The position numbers were made by a program, and so were the translations under genes. This document shows, in pieces, positions 12,501-24,300 of a stretch of 64,000 nt of DNA (position 1 is its first letter; every line of letters starts with the position of its first letter). The notes beneath the pieces were generated by a model that saw only the letters and a program-made list of their open reading frames with translations, was not told the DNA's origin and searched no databases. This DNA is from Bolinopsis microptera (Eukaryota; Ctenophora; Tentaculata; Lobata; Bolinopsidae): NCBI RefSeq assembly GCF_026151205.1, contig NC_087082.1:7385908-7449907 (forward strand). Reading direction: 5' to 3'.

Positions 12501-14503
12501 GTGTTGTGTGATTTTGTGTGATGTTGTGCGGTGTTGTGCGGTGTTGTGCGGTGTTGTGTTATGTGATGTTGTGCTGTGTTGTGCGGGGTTGCAAGGTGTT
12601 CTGTGGTGTTGTGTGATGTTGTACGGTGTTGTGTTGTGCGGGGTTGTAAGGTGTTCTGTGGTGTTGTGTTGTGCGGGGTTGTAAGGTGTTCTGTGGTGTT
12701 GTGTTGTGCGGTGTTGTGCGGTGTTATGCGGTGTTGTGCGGTGATGTGCGGTGTTGTGCGGTGTTGTGCGGTGTTGTGCGGTGTTGTGCTGTGTTGTGTG
12801 ATATCATGATGTCAGCTGTGTGTTCAAACTGAGTTATAAAGTGTAATGTTTACATAAAATATATATTTTGGGTACTACATTTTGAATCTGTATTAGTATT
12901 ACGGCGGAGTTCGAATTTTTCGGGTGCAAAATTATTTATATCTGTTAAAATTATTTATATCTGTTAAAATTATTTATATCTGTCTCTATTTGAGTATTTG
13001 TTCAGGCTTGGCCTGCCCTTCATTCCCGGACTACATAAAGTCTCCTCTTACCTGGGTCGACACCTTTGCTGTGTCACCTTTTTACGTCGAACTCTTCTTC
13101 CCGGACAACAGTGACCAGTTTGCTGGACTCAGAGTTCTTAGAGTTGCAAGGTATGCATATGTAAACCGTTTTACGCTATTGAATGTTTCAGTTTCGGTTC
13201 TGCCAGTTTTGCCACAATTTCATAAATGATGGCTGAAATGATGGCAATCCATTACCATCGTGTCATCCCTCCAGAGTGATGAGAGTTCTTAAGTTGATCA
13301 GGCGGAGTAAGAAGCTGATGACGATAGCTACTGTGATGAAGAACTGCGTTTCTGAGCTGTTCTTGCTGATTGTTATCTGGACAATGGGTGTCATAGTGTT
13401 TGCTATGTTGATGTACACTTTTGAGGAAAACACTAACTCCAAAATTGAGTCAGGTAATTTTTAGAGCCACATTCGCTGAGGAAACTCTTGTGCCTGTTTA
13501 GAAATCGTTTTTCTAACCAAATTAATATATTTTTCAATATTTTATTTGCTATGTTGTGACGTTTAACTGTAAAACAATAGGTCGACTTTTTGTCCCTAAT
13601 TGTTTACTCATTTGCTATATGAATGCACAATTATTGTTCGTGTTTCAGTTTTTGATGCTATGTGGTGGGCAGTAGTTACCATGTCGACTGTGAGTTATTA
13701 TCCTTCAATTCTCTGATTCGCTCAAAATCACAATTAAAAACTTTTCCATCGTGAATAACAATGATAAGAATCTTAACAGATTTTTAAATTCCCCATCGTT
13801 TAACTTGTTCGATAGTTTAATGATCCAATTCAACAGATATGCTCATTGCTCCTATCTCAGGTTGGTTATGGTGATATTACCCCGCTCACTGTAATGGGAA
13901 AACTCATCGGAACTGTTGTCGTCTTCCTGAGCATGGTCTTCCTAGCTCTTCCTCTTACTATTATTGTCAGCACTTTTAGCAAGGTAAGACTATTATTGTC
14001 AGCACTTTCAGCAAGGTAAGAGTAGTTTTATTTCCGGTACAAGTTTGCGTTTATTCTGTTCTCTTCGGCTCGACTACGCTTTTCTTTTTGTACAAAGCTG
14101 ATATTACAGCTTGCAAAAGAGCCGTAACCATAGGTATGACATAACAAGAAACTAGTATAATCATATGGAGTTAAATAATGACATTTGGTACACTAATGCT
14201 AAAGCGTGCTAAATCACTTTACACAGATTAGAGGATCTCGAATAGTCATTCAGGGCCACCCATAGAGAACGTGTTAAAAATTGCCTGTCTTACAGGTGTA
14301 CGGTAACCGAAGTGTATGGTGATGAAGAAACACAAGAAGGACATCATGTACGTGGCCGGGGCGGACGAGGACGACGCAGAGGACGATACCATTACATGAA
14401 CCCAGAGACTGTAGCTTTTAGTCCCAACAGTTCTGTCAGACGACCTCTGCAGGTCTTCGTGTCAGATTATAACGTGTTCCTCTTTCTCTCTTGCGATATT
14501 TGA
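9548..14503 (+). CDS. Voltage-gated K+ channel alpha subunit (Kv1-4 superfamily), spliced; 5' end not found
   Basis: Eleven coding exons with consistent phases: 9548-9632, 9880-9955, 11016-11137, 11424-11525, 11720-11857, 12004-12118, 13006-13150, 13275-13453, 13649-13689, 13861-13983 and 14296-14322 (or 14296-14503). They give about 383 residues: a Gln-rich N-terminal piece, T1/BTB (VTVNVSG, FFFDRNRDAF, ELEFFGL), S1 (WMDIGFIFISVASMFV), S2, S3, an S4 with a positive charge every third residue (LRVLRVARVMRVLKLIRR), S5, the pore with TVGYGD split between exons 9 and 10, and S6. The T1 lacks the CC zinc motif of Kv2-4, so it looks closest to Shaker type; the exact class is uncertain. The S6 motif is PLT, not PVP. 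The role is as a plasma-membrane tetrameric K+ channel subunit. The 5' start lies upstream of 9548 and was not located. The intron after 11525 appears to start with GC, not GT. Confidence 0.88.
12158..12800 (+). repeat. 10-bp GTGTTGTGCG minisatellite in a Kv intron
   Basis: About 640 bp of tandem GTGTTGTGCG and variants (GTGTTCTGTG, GTGATGTGCG) lie in the intron between 12118 and 13006. Larger blocks are themselves repeated: the series near 12427-12500 recurs near 12711-12795, which indicates segmental expansion. The Cys/Val-rich open frames on the + strand come from the repeat and are not genes. Confidence 0.95.
12923..12984 (+). repeat. Three tandem copies of a roughly 19-bp AT-rich motif
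   Basis: TTATTTATATCTGTTAAAA is repeated three times just upstream of the acceptor at 13005, in the same Kv intron as the GTGTTGTGCG array. Confidence 0.85.
13956..14019 (+). repeat. 32-bp tandem duplication across the exon-10 5' splice site of the Kv gene
   Basis: The block CTATTATTGTCAGCACTTT(T/C)AGCAAGGTAAGA occurs twice in tandem, so the end of exon 10 and its GTAAG donor are duplicated. The first donor follows 13983, the second follows 14015. The inserted 32 nt are not a multiple of three, so donor choice decides which frame the last exon is read in. Confidence 0.9.
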
Positions 14504-15392
14504 TGTGATAAGACAGAGCTTGATGATGTGCAGTGACTTCTGTATTTTAAGATCAATAAATTTTGTTGAGAGTGACGAGCAAAGTTCTGTTATGTTTACT
14601 ACTAGTACTATAACTAGCGGTTAGTTTTGATCAAATGACTTTTGGTAATTGATTATCGAGAGTGGTTAAATAAATACCAATATGATGATTGATACTGGTA
14701 ATAATAATGATTGTAATTTTAATTTATTATTCATATTGTCATCTGCGTTATAATGAGAGAGAGACACCCAAACCCCATGGTAACGCAGTTTTTGTTAACT
14801 TTTTCTCTATCAGCTTCCGTATCTATCACATTCTTTCGTTAGTTTGAAATCAATTTCCGCATCGTATTAACATCATGGAAACTTAACTTAACAATTGCAT
14901 TTGATTTTGGCATATGCTTAAACTACTGTATACTACTTTATATACTATAATTTATAGTTATTTTCCCAAATAAAAGTTTTCTAGATATAAGTAATAAGTA
15001 ATAAGTATGTCTAGTCCTCTGATCTCAAGTTATAGTTAAGTTTAAGTAATGCAAATGATGTCTATACGGCAAGATTATAAATACTATTAGATGGCAGATT
15101 ATGTACCAGCTGGATTAACTATGTTGCAACTTGAATTGATAATTAATCATGATGGAATTCTATTAATTATCTGTTTCCAAGTTAGACTCGTTAAATTCAT
15201 TTTTCATATTTTGTAAACTTAGTTAAAATACGTACAAAACTTTCGAAACTCCAGAGTTCAAACATCAGACTGCCATTTCATTAACCTTTGCAAAAAGTAG
15301 AGCTAATATTTCATATTTGAGACTTAATTAAACAAAGAAGCTGGATTAGTGGGTGAAAGATACCGGCACAATATTTATTTGAGATACAGCAT
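14504..15392. other. 3' flank of the Kv gene, no gene recognised
   Basis: AT-rich sequence following the last Kv exon. AATAAA at 14554-14559 could serve as a polyadenylation signal for the channel gene. No exon-like segments were recognised before the satellite array begins. Confidence 0.5.
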
Positions 15393-18300
15393 CGTCAATG
15401 AAGTACTGGATGTCAAAATCGCCTACAAAATGGACAAATCATATTTTCCCAATTTCCAATCTCTGTCCCATTTTCAGTTTTTGAAGATGAAATTTCCAGG
15501 ACCGAAAATTCACAGTTTTGACCCAATTCTTCTCCGGAAACCAAATAATCAGTCAACTGAAGATGCCATATGACACAATTGAGGTGCTGCAAGTTGATTC
15601 AACTCGGGAACGTTCACTACTGAAAGCTTTACAAAAAGATAATATTTCCAATTTCTGTCCCATTTTCAAATATGAAATTTTCTGAACACAAATTTGACAG
15701 ATTGGATGAACTTTTTGCCCAGAAACCAATTAGTCAGTTAATTGATGATGGTATGAAACCAAATTGAGGTACAAGTAGTCAAAATCCCGAATAAAATTGC
15801 AAAATCATATTGTCCCAATCTCTGTCCCATTTTCAGTTTTTGAAGATGAAATTTCCAGGACCGAAATTTTACAGTTTTGACTGATTTTTCACCCACAACC
15901 AATTATTAAGTCAACTATAGATGCCACATCACACGATTGATGTGCTGGAAGTTTAATTTCGGTCGGAGGAAGCCAACAGCAGAAATTAACAAAACGAAAA
16001 GTTGTATTTTCAAAATCCTGTCACGTTTTCAAATATGAAATTGTCTGAACACAAATTTGACAGATTGGATGAACTTTTTACCCAGAAACAAATTAATCAG
16101 TTAATTGATGATGGTATGAAACCAAATTGAGGTACTGGTAGTCAAAATCCCGAATAAAATTGCAAAATCATATTCAATATTGTCCCAATCTCTGTCCCAT
16201 TTTCAGTTTTTGAAGATGAAATTTCCAGGACCGAAATTTTACAGTTTTGACTGATTTTTTTCACCCGCAACCAATTAGTAAGTCAACTATAGATGCCACA
16301 TCACACGATTGATGTGCTGGAAGTTTAATTTCGGTCGGAGGAAGCCAACAGCAGAACGTTTAACAAAACAAAAAGATGTATTAATTTCAAAATCCTGTCC
16401 CGTTTTCAAATATGAGATTGTCTGAACAAAAATTTGATAGATTGGATGAACTTTTTGCCCAGAAACCAATTAGTCAGTTAATTGATGATGGTATGAAACC
16501 AAATTGAGATACTGGTAGTCAAAATCCCGAATAAAATTGCAAAATCGTATTGTCCCAATTTCAGTTTTTGAAAATGAAATTTCCAGGACCGAAATTTTAC
16601 AGTTTTAAATAATTTTTCACCCGCAACCAATTAGTAACTGTAAGTCAACTATAGATGCCACATCACACAATTGAGGTGCTGGAAGTTTAATTTCGGCCGG
16701 AGGAAGCCAACAGCAGAAAGATTAACAAAACGAAAATTTGTATTTTCAAAATCCTGTCCCGTTTTCAAATATGAAATTGTCTGAACACAAATTTGACAGA
16801 TTGGATGAACTTTTTGCCCAGAAACAAATTAATCAGTTAATTGATGATGGTATGAAACCAAATTGAGGTACTGGTAGTCAAAATCCCGAATAAAATTGCA
16901 AAATCATATTGTCCCAATCTCTGTCCCATTTTCAGTTTTTGAAGATGAAATTTCCAGGACCGAAATTTTACAGTTTTGACTGATTTTTCACCCGCAACCA
17001 ATTATTAAGTCAACTATAGATGCCACATCACACGATTGATGTGCTGGAAGTTTAATTTCGGTCGGAGGAAGCCAACAGCAGAACGTTTAACAAAACAAAA
17101 GATGTATTAATTTCAAAATCCTGTCCCGTTTTCAAATATGAAATTGTCTGAACACAAATTTAACAGATTGGATGAACTTTTTGCCCAGAAACCAATTAGT
17201 CAGTTAATTGATGATGGTATGAAACCAAATTGAGGTACTGGTAGTCAAAATCCCGAATAAAATTGCTAAATCATATTGTCCCAATCTCTGTCCCTTTTTC
17301 GGTTTTTTGAAGATAAAATTTCCAGGACCGAAATTTTACAGTTTTTACTGATTTTTTCACCCGCAACCAATTATTAAGTCAACTATACTTATAGATGCCA
17401 CATCACACGATTGATGTGCTGGAAGTTTAATTTCGGTCGGAGGAAGCCAACAGCAGAACGTTTAACAAAACAAAAAGATGTATTAATTTCAAAATCCTGT
17501 CCCATTTTCAAATATGACATTTTCTGAACACAAATTAGACAGATTGGATGAACTTTTTGCCCAGAAACCAATTAGTCAGTTAATTGATGATGGTATGAAA
17601 CCAAATTGATGTACAGGGAGTCAAAATCCCGAATAAAATTGCTAAATCATATTGTCCCAATCTCTGTCCCTTTTTCGGTTTTTTGAAGATAAAATTTCCA
17701 GGACCGAAATTTTACAGTTTTTACTGATTTTTTCACCCGAAATCAATTAGCAAGTCAACTATAGATGCCACATCATACGATTGAGGTGCTGGAAGTTTAA
17801 TTTCGGTCGGAGGAATCCAACAGCAGAAAGCTTAACAAAACGAAAAGTTGTATTTTCAAAATCCTGTCCCATTTTCAAATATGACATTTTCTGAACACAA
17901 ATTAGACAGATTGGATGAAATTTTTGCCCAGAAACCAATTAGTCAGTTAATTGATGATGGTATGAAACCCAATTGAGGTACTGGGAGTCAAAATCCCGAA
18001 TAAAATTGCAAAATCATATTGTCCCAATCTCTGTCCCATTTTCAGTTTTTGAAGATAAAATTTCCAGGACCGAAATTTTACAGTTTTTACTGATTTTTTC
18101 ACCTGAAACCAATTAGTAAGTCAACTATAGATGCCACATCACACGATTGATGTGCTGGAAGTTTAATTTCGGTCGGAGGAAGCCAACAGCAGAACGTTTA
18201 ACAAAACAAAAAGATGTATTAATTTCAAAATCCTGTCCCGTTTTCAAATATGACATTTTCTGAACACAAATTAGACAGATTGGATGAACTTTTTGCCCAG

Positions 18301-21300
18301 AAACCAATTAGTCAGTTAATTGATGATGGTATGAAACCAAATTGAGGTACTGGGAGTCAAAATCCCGAATAAAATTGCTAAATCATATTGTCCCAATCTC
18401 TGTCCAATTTTCAGTTTTTGAAGATAAAATTTCCAGGACCGAAATTTTACAGTTTTTACTGATTTTTTCACCCGAAATCAATTAGCAAGTCAACTATAGA
18501 TGCCACATCATACGATTGAGGTGCTGGAAGTATAATTTCGGTCGGAGGAATCCAACAGCAGAAAGCTTAACAAAACGAAAAGTTGTATTTTCAAAATCCT
18601 GTCCCATTTTCAAATATGACATTTTCTGAACACAAATTAGACAGATTGGATGAAATTTTTGCCCAGAAACCAATTAGTCAGTTAATTGATGATGGTATGA
18701 AACCCAATTGAGGTACTGGGAGTCAAAATCCCGAATAAAATTGCAAAATCATATTGTCCCAATCTCTGTCCCATTTTCAGTTTTTGAAGATAAAATTTCC
18801 AGGACCGAAATTTTACAGTTTTTACTGATTTTTTCACCTGAAACCAATTAGTAAGTCAACTATAGATGCCACATCACACGATTGATGTGCTGGAAGTTTA
18901 ATTTCGGTCGGAGGAAGCCAACAGCAGAACGTTTAACAAAACAAAAAGATGTATTAATTTCAAAATCCTGTCCCGTTTTCAAATATGACATTTTCTGAAC
19001 ACAAATTAGACAGATTGGATGAACTGTTTGCCCAGAAACCAATTAGTCAGTTAATTGATGATGGTATGAAACCAAATTGAGGTACTGGGAGTCAAAATCC
19101 CGAATAAAATTGCAAAATCATATTGTCCCAATCTCTGTCCCATTTTCAGTTTTTGAAGATGAAATTTCCAGGACCGAAATTTTACAGTTTTGACTGATTT
19201 TTTTCACCTGCAACCAAATAGTAAGTCAACTATAGATGCCACATCACACGATTGATGTGCTGGAAGTTTAATTTCGGTCGGAGGAAGCCAACAGCAGAAC
19301 GTTTAACAAAACAAAAAGATGTATTAATTTCAAAATCCTGTCCCGTTTTCAAATATGACATTTTCTGAACACAAATTTGACAGATTGGATGAACTGTTTG
19401 CCCAGAAACCAAATAGTCAGTTAATTGATGATGGTATGAAACCAAATTGAGGTACTGGGAGTCAAAATCCCGAATAAAATTGCAAAGTCATATTGTCCTA
19501 ATCTCTGTCCCATTTTCAGTTTTTGAAGATGAAATTTCCAGGACCGAAATTTTACAGTTTTGACTGAATTTTTCACCCGCAACCAATTAGTAAGTCAACT
19601 ATAGATGCCACATCACACGATTGATGTGCTGGAAGTTTAATTTCGGTCGGAGGAAGCCAACAGCAGAACGTTTAACAAAACAAAAAGATGTATTAATTTC
19701 AAAATCCTGTCCCGTTTTCAAATATGACATTTTCTGAACACAAATTAGACAGATTGGATGAACTGTTTGCCCAGAAACCAATTAGTCAGTTAATTGATGA
19801 TGGTATGAAACCAAATTGAGGTACTGGGAGTCAAAATCCCGAATAAAATTGCAAAATCATATTGTCCCAATCTCTGTCCCATTTTCAGTTTTTGAAGATG
19901 AAATTTCCAGGACCGAAATTTTACAGTTTTGACTGATTTTTTCACCTGCAACCAAATAGTAAGTCAACTATAGATGCCACATCACACGATTGATGTGCTG
20001 GAAGTTTAATTTCGGTCGGAGGAAGCCAACAGCAGAACGTTTAACAAAACAAAAAGATGTATTAATTTCAAAATCCTGTCCCGTTTTCAAATATGACATT
20101 TTCTGAACACAAATTTGACAGATTGGATGAACTGTTTGCCCAGAAACCAAATAGTCAGTTAATTGATGATGGTATGAAACCAAATTGAGGTACTGGGAGT
20201 CAAAATCCCGAATAAAATTGCAAAGTCATATTGTCCTAATCTCTGTCCCATTTTCAGTTTTTGAAGATGAAATTTCCAGGACCGAAATTTTACAGTTTTG
20301 ACTGAATTTTTCACCCGCAACCAATTAGTAAGTCAACTATAGATGCCACATCACACGATTGATGTGCTGGAAGTTTAATTTCGGTCGGAGGAAGCCAACA
20401 GCAGAACGTTTAACAAAACAAAAAGATGTATTAATTTCAAAATCCTGTCCCGTTTTCAAATATGACATTTTCTGAACACAAATTAGACAGATTGGATGAA
20501 CTGTTTGCCCAGAAACCAATTAGTCAGTTAATTGATGATGGTATGAAACCAAATTGAGGTACTGGGAGTCAAAATCCCGAATAAAATTGCAAAATCATAT
20601 TGTCCCAATCTCTATCCCATTTTCAGTTTTTGAAGATGAAATTTCCAGGACCGAAATTTTACAGTTTCGACTGATTTTTTTCACCTGCAACCAAATAGTA
20701 AGTCAACTATAGATGCCACATTTGTCAGTTAATTGATGATGGTATGAAACCAAATTGAGATACTGGTAGTCAAAATCCCGAATAAAATTGCAAAATCATA
20801 TTGTCCCAATTTCAGTTTTTGAAAATGAAATTTCCAGGACCGAAATTTTACAGTTTTGACTGATTTTTTTCACCCGCAACCAAATAGTAAGTCAACTATA
20901 GATGCCACATCACACGATTGATGTGCTGGAAGTTTAATTTCGGTCGGAGGAAGCCAACAGCAGAACGTTTAACAAAACAAAAAGATGTATTAATTTCAAA
21001 ATCCTGTCCCGTTTTCAAATATGACATTTTCTGAACACAAATTTGACAGATTGGATGAACTTTTTGCCCAGAAACCAATTAGTCAGTTAATTGATGATGG
21101 TATGAAACCAAATTGAGGTACTGGGAGTCAAAATCCCGAATAAAATTGCTAAATCATATTGTCCCAATCTCTGTCCCTTTTTCGGTTTTTTGAAGATAAA
21201 ATTTCCAGGACCGAAATTTTACAGTTTTTACTGATTTTTTCACCTGCAACCAATTAGTATGTCAACTATAAATGCCACATCATACGATTGAGGTGCTGAA

Positions 21301-24300
21301 AGTTTAATTTCGGTCGGAGGAATTCAATAGCAGAAAGCTTAACAAAACGAAAATTTGTATTTTCAAAATCCTGTCCCATTTTCAAATATGACATTTTCTG
21401 AACACAAATTAGACAGATTGGATGAACTTTTTGCCAAGAAACAAATTAATCAGTTAATTGATGATGGTATGAAACCAAATTGAGGTACTGGTAGTCAAAA
21501 TCCCGAATAAAATTGCAAAATCATATTCAATATTGTCCCAATCTCTGTCCCATTTTCAGTTTTTGAAGATGAAATTTCCAGGACCGAAATTTTACAGTTT
21601 TGACTGAATTTTTCACCCGCAACCAATTAGTAAGTCAACTATAGATGCCACATCACACGATTGATGTGCTGGAAGTTTAATTTCGGTCGGAGGAAGCCAA
21701 CAGCAGAACGTTTAACAAAACAAAAAGATGTATTAATTTCAAAATCCTGTCCCGTTTTCAAATATGAGATTGTCTGAACAAAAATTTGATAGATTGGATG
21801 AACTTTTTGCCCAGAAACCAATTAGTCAGTTAATTGATGATGGTATGAAACCAAATTGAGGTATTGGGAGTCAAAATCCCGAATAAAATTGCAAAATCAT
21901 ATTGTCCCAATCTCTGTCCCATTTTCAGTTTTTTAAGATGAAATTTCCAGGACCGAAATTTTACAGTTTTGACTGATTTTTTTCACCTGCAACCAAATAG
22001 TAAGTCAACTATAGATGCCACATCACACGATTGATGTGCTGGAAGTTTAATTTCGGTCGGAGGAAGCCAACAGCAGAACGTTTAACAAAACAAAAAGATG
22101 TATTAATTTCAAAATCCTGTCCCGTTTTCAAATATGACATTTTCTGAACACAAATTTGACAGATTGGATGAACTGTTTGCCCAGAAACCAAATAGTCAGT
22201 TAATTGATGATGGTATGAAACCAAATTGAGGTACTGGTAGTCAAAATCCCGAATAAAATTGCAAAATCATATTCAATATTGTCCCAATCTCTGTCCCATT
22301 TTCAGTTTTTGAAGATGAAATTTCCAGGACCGAAATTTTACAGTTTTGACTGAATTTTTCACCCGCAACCAATTAGTAAGTCAACTATAGATGCCACATC
22401 ACACGATTGATGTGCTGGAAGTTTAATTTCGGTCGGAGGAAGCCAACAGCAGAACGTTTAACAAAACAAAAAGATGTATTAATTTCAAAATCCTGTCCCG
22501 TTTTCAAATATGACATTTTCTGAACACAAATTAGACAGATTGGATGAACTGTTTGCCCAGAAACCAATTAGTCAGTTAATTGATGATGGTATGAAACCAA
22601 ATTGAGGTACTGGGAGTCAAAATCCCGAATAAAATTGCAAAATCATATTGTCCCAATCTCTGTCCCATTTTCAGTTTTTGAAGATGAAATTTCCAGGACC
22701 GAAATTTTACAGTTTCGACTGATTTTTTCACCTGCAACCAAATAGTAAGTCAACTATAGATGCCACATTTGTCAGTTAATTGATGATGGTATGAAACCAA
22801 ATTGAGATACTGGTAGTCAAAATCCCGAATAAAATTGCAAAATCATATTGTCCCAATTTCAGTTTTTGAAAATGAAATTTCCAGGACCGAAATTTTACAG
22901 TTTTGGCTGATTTTTTTCACCCGCAACCAAATAGTAAGTCAACTATAGATGCCACATCACACGATTGATGTGCTGGAAGTTTAATTTCGGTCGGAGGAAG
23001 CCAACAGCAGAACGTTTAACAAAACAAAAAGATGTATTAATTTCAAAATCCTGTCCCGTTTTCAAATATGACATTTTCTGAACACAAATTTGACAGATTG
23101 GATGAACTTTTTGCCCAGAAACCAATTAGTCAGTTAATTGATGATGGTATGAAACCAAATTGAGGTACTGGGAGTCAAAATCCCGAATAAAATTGCTAAA
23201 TCATATTGTCCCAATCTCTGTCCCTTTTTCGGTTTTTTGAAGATAAAATTTCCAGGACCGAAATTTTACAGTTTTTACTGATTTTTTCACCTGCAACCAA
23301 TTAGTATGCCAACTATAAATGCCACATCATACGATTGAGGTGCTGAAAGTTTAATTTCGGTCGGAGGAATTCAACAGCAGAAAGCTTAACAAAACAAAAA
23401 TTTGTATTTTCAAAATCCTGTCCCATTTTCAAATATGACATTTTCTGAACACAAATTTGACAGATTGGATGAACTTTTTGCCAAGAAACAAATTAATCAG
23501 TTAATTGATGATGGTATGAAACCAAATTGAGGTACTGGTAGTCAAAATCCCGAATAAAATTGCAAAATCATATTCAATATTGTCCCAATCTCTGTACTGT
23601 CCCATTTTCAGTTTTTGAAGATGAAATTTCCAGGACCGAAATTTTACAGTTTTGACTGATTTTTTCACCCGCAACCAATTAGTAAGTCAACTATAGATGC
23701 CACATCACACGATTGATGTGCTGGAAGTTTAATTTCGGTCGGAGGAAGCCAACAGCAGAACGTTTAACAAAACAAAAAGATGTATTAATTTCAAAATCCT
23801 GTCCCGTTTTCAAATATGAGATTGTCTGAACAAAAATTTGATAGATTGGATGAACTTTTTGCCCAGAAACCAATTAGTCAGTTAATTGATGATGGTATGA
23901 AACCAAATTGAGATACTGGTAGTCAAAATCCCGAATAAAATTGCAAAATCATATTGTCCCAATTTCAGTTTTTGAAAATGAAATTTCCAGGACCGAAATT
24001 TTACAGTTTTAAATAATTTTTCACCCGCAACCAATTAGTAACTGTAAGTCAACTATAGATGCCACATCACAAAATTGAGGTGCTGGAAGTTTAATTTCGG
24101 CCGGAGGAAGCCAACAGCAGAAAGATTAACAAAACGAAAAGATGTATTTTCAAAATCCTGTCCCGTTTTCAAATATGAAATTGTCTGAACACAAATTTAA
24201 CAGATTGGATGAACTTTTTGCCCAGAAACAAATTAATCAGTTAATTGATGATGGTATGAAACCAAATTGAGGTACTGGTAGTCAAAATCCCGAATAAAAT

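Noticed and set aside
12156-12809. Overlapping Cys/Val-rich ORFs on the + strand
   Set aside because: They translate the GTGTTGTGCG minisatellite in several frames, within a Kv intron.
14312-14503. Arg/Gly-rich ORF as an independent small gene
   Set aside because: It begins at a GTG, follows a good acceptor at 14295 and is in phase with the duplicated donor, so it is better read as an alternative end of the Kv gene.
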